Of a stretch of 8,636 nt of DNA, positions 8,056 to 8,636 are shown one piece after another (positions within the stretch are counted from its first letter, which is position 1; each line of letters begins with the position of its first letter). Location of the stretch: assembly GCA_025458545.1 (NCBI GenBank), contig JALOSH010000146.1:1-8636 (forward strand), given 5' to 3'. This DNA comes from Hydrogenophaga sp. (GTDB lineage: Bacteria; Pseudomonadota; Gammaproteobacteria; Burkholderiales; Burkholderiaceae). The position numbers and the translations under genes are program-made. Below the pieces are notes generated by a model. The model searched no databases. It was given only the letters and a program-made list of their open reading frames with translations, and was not told where the DNA came from.

Positions 8056-8064
8056 ATTATCCCA
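8056..8064 (-). promoter_or_regulatory. Extended -10 promoter element of map-glnD
   Basis: On the minus strand, TGG followed by GATAAT (8064 to 8056) fits an extended -10 (TGn plus five of six bases of TATAAT). No good -35 hexamer is found at 16-18 bases upstream, which an extended -10 can tolerate. The hexamer ends 7 bases before the map ATG, so transcription would start at or one base before the start codon. Confidence 0.45.
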
Positions 8065-8117
8065 TCGGGGCCTGTTCCCGGTGCTGTGAGCGGCCATGGC
8101 GGCACAGGGCGCGCGGG

Positions 8118-8123
8118 TAAAAT
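8118..8123 (+). promoter_or_regulatory. Candidate -10 element of purL
   Basis: TAAAAT (8118-8123) matches TATAAT at five of six positions and stands out in GC-rich DNA. It would give a leader of about 64 bases before GTG 8194. No recognisable -35 is present at the expected spacing, so this is a moderate call. The only structure seen in the leader is a 4-bp stem, GGGT (8127-8130) with ACCC (8135-8138). Confidence 0.4.
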
Positions 8124-8193
8124 TGCGGGTTTCCACCCATCCCCCGGGCCACCCCGCGCCCAGCCGCCTCAACCTGCCCCAAGGCCACCCAAC

Positions 8194-8636
8194 GTGACCC
8201 TGCACCTGCGTTTTCTGGATGGCGGCAACGCCGTCAGCGACTTCAAAGTCCAGCAACTCCTGCCCCGCTTGCAAGCGGTGTCCGACAAGATCACCGGCCT
8301 CTCGGCCCGATTCGTCCACCTGGCGTCGTTCGACGCCGAGCCCGACGCCGCCATGCTGGAGCGCCTGGGCCAGCTGATGAGCTATGGCGAGCCGGTGTCC
8401 GAATCCCACCTGGCGCTGGAAAAAGCCGGTGGCCCGGCATTGCTGGTGATGCCGCGCCTGGGCACCGTGTCGCCCTGGGCCTCCAAGGCCACCGACATCG
8501 CGCACAACTGCGGCCTGGCGCTGCACCGCGTGGAGCGCCTGGTCGAGTTCCGCATCGGCCTCAAGAGCGGCCTGCTGGGCAAGGCGAGCCTGAGCGACGA
8601 GCAGCTGCGTGCCGTGGCCGACCTGCTGCACGACCG
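8194..8636 (+). CDS. purL: Phosphoribosylformylglycinamidine synthase, N-terminal fragment cut by window edge
   Basis: PurL catalyses the fourth step of purine synthesis, converting FGAR, glutamine and ATP to FGAM. In gammaproteobacteria and betaproteobacteria it is a single large protein of about 1300 residues. Only 147 complete codons plus two bases are present, and the frame is open to the edge. This is the PurS-like N-terminal region. The diagnostic stretch is PRLGTVSPWASKATDIAHNC (residues 87-106), nearly identical to the E. coli segment containing GTISPWSSKATDIAHNCGL. The early FKVQQLLPRLQAV (17-29) and the closing LLHDR also fit. The start is GTG at 8194, with a weak AAGG (8181-8184) nine bases upstream; no in-frame ATG occurs until the internal Met at residue 54, which would remove conserved sequence. 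It is divergent from map with a 145-base gap. The fragment is a window artefact, not a pseudogene. Confidence 0.96.
   Translation, partial: MTLHLRFLDGGNAVSDFKVQQLLPRLQAVSDKITGLSARFVHLASFDAEPDAAMLERLGQLMSYGEPVSESHLALEKAGGPALLVMPRLGTVSPWASKATDIAHNCGLALHRVERLVEFRIGLKSGLLGKASLSDEQLRAVADLLHD

Noticed and set aside
7981..8631. A 216-codon minus-strand frame spanning the map start and the purL region
   Set aside because: It overlaps the N-terminal part of map in another frame and runs opposite purL, whose conserved PRLGTVSPW...ATDIAHNC motif is decisive. The frame is Gln/Gly/Ala-rich with no domain.
1..8636. CRISPR array, IS element, prophage, toxin-antitoxin or defence locus
   Set aside because: I saw no spaced repeats, no transposase or integrase motifs and no small paired genes; the gene content is fully explained by four complete genes, one edge-cut gene and short intergenic gaps.

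Overview
The window looks like ordinary chromosomal DNA from a high-GC betaproteobacterium, most likely order Burkholderiales and perhaps Comamonadaceae. I base this on the GC-rich coding bias, the Bug-type solute receptor (a family greatly expanded in that group), and the character of the housekeeping proteins. The assignment is inference; no rRNA or tRNA is present to confirm it.

Layout, left to right. (1) Positions 1-53 hold two adjacent palindromes that look like a REP-type extragenic repeat. (2) 92-3271 (+) encodes a complete HAE1-type RND efflux permease of 1059 residues. Its adaptor and outer-membrane partners are not in the window. (3) 3272-3348 is a short gap between convergent genes, containing a 7-bp hairpin flanked by near-identical short direct repeats. 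(4) 3349-4338 (-) encodes a periplasmic Bug/TctC-family receptor with a twin-arginine-like signal peptide and no TctA/TctB membrane partner alongside. (5) 4339-4528 is its AT-richer upstream region, carrying a dyad that could be a LysR-type operator. (6) 8048-4529 (-) is a two-gene unit, map (methionine aminopeptidase) then glnD (PII uridylyltransferase / uridylyl-removing enzyme), separated by 28 bases. (7) 8049-8193 is a compact divergent promoter region. (8) 8194-8636 (+) is the N-terminal 147 codons of purL (phosphoribosylformylglycinamidine synthase), starting at GTG and running off the right edge.

The right half is core metabolism: N-terminal methionine removal, nitrogen-status signalling through PII, and a glutamine-consuming step of purine synthesis. 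The left half is transport: an exporter and a substrate-capture protein. The two halves show no obvious functional link. I find no phage, IS element, CRISPR array, toxin-antitoxin or defence locus, and no convincing undescribed system. The items most worth a second look are regulatory or structural: a possibly leaderless map transcript, the dyad upstream of the orphan Bug receptor, and the nested palindrome at the left edge.
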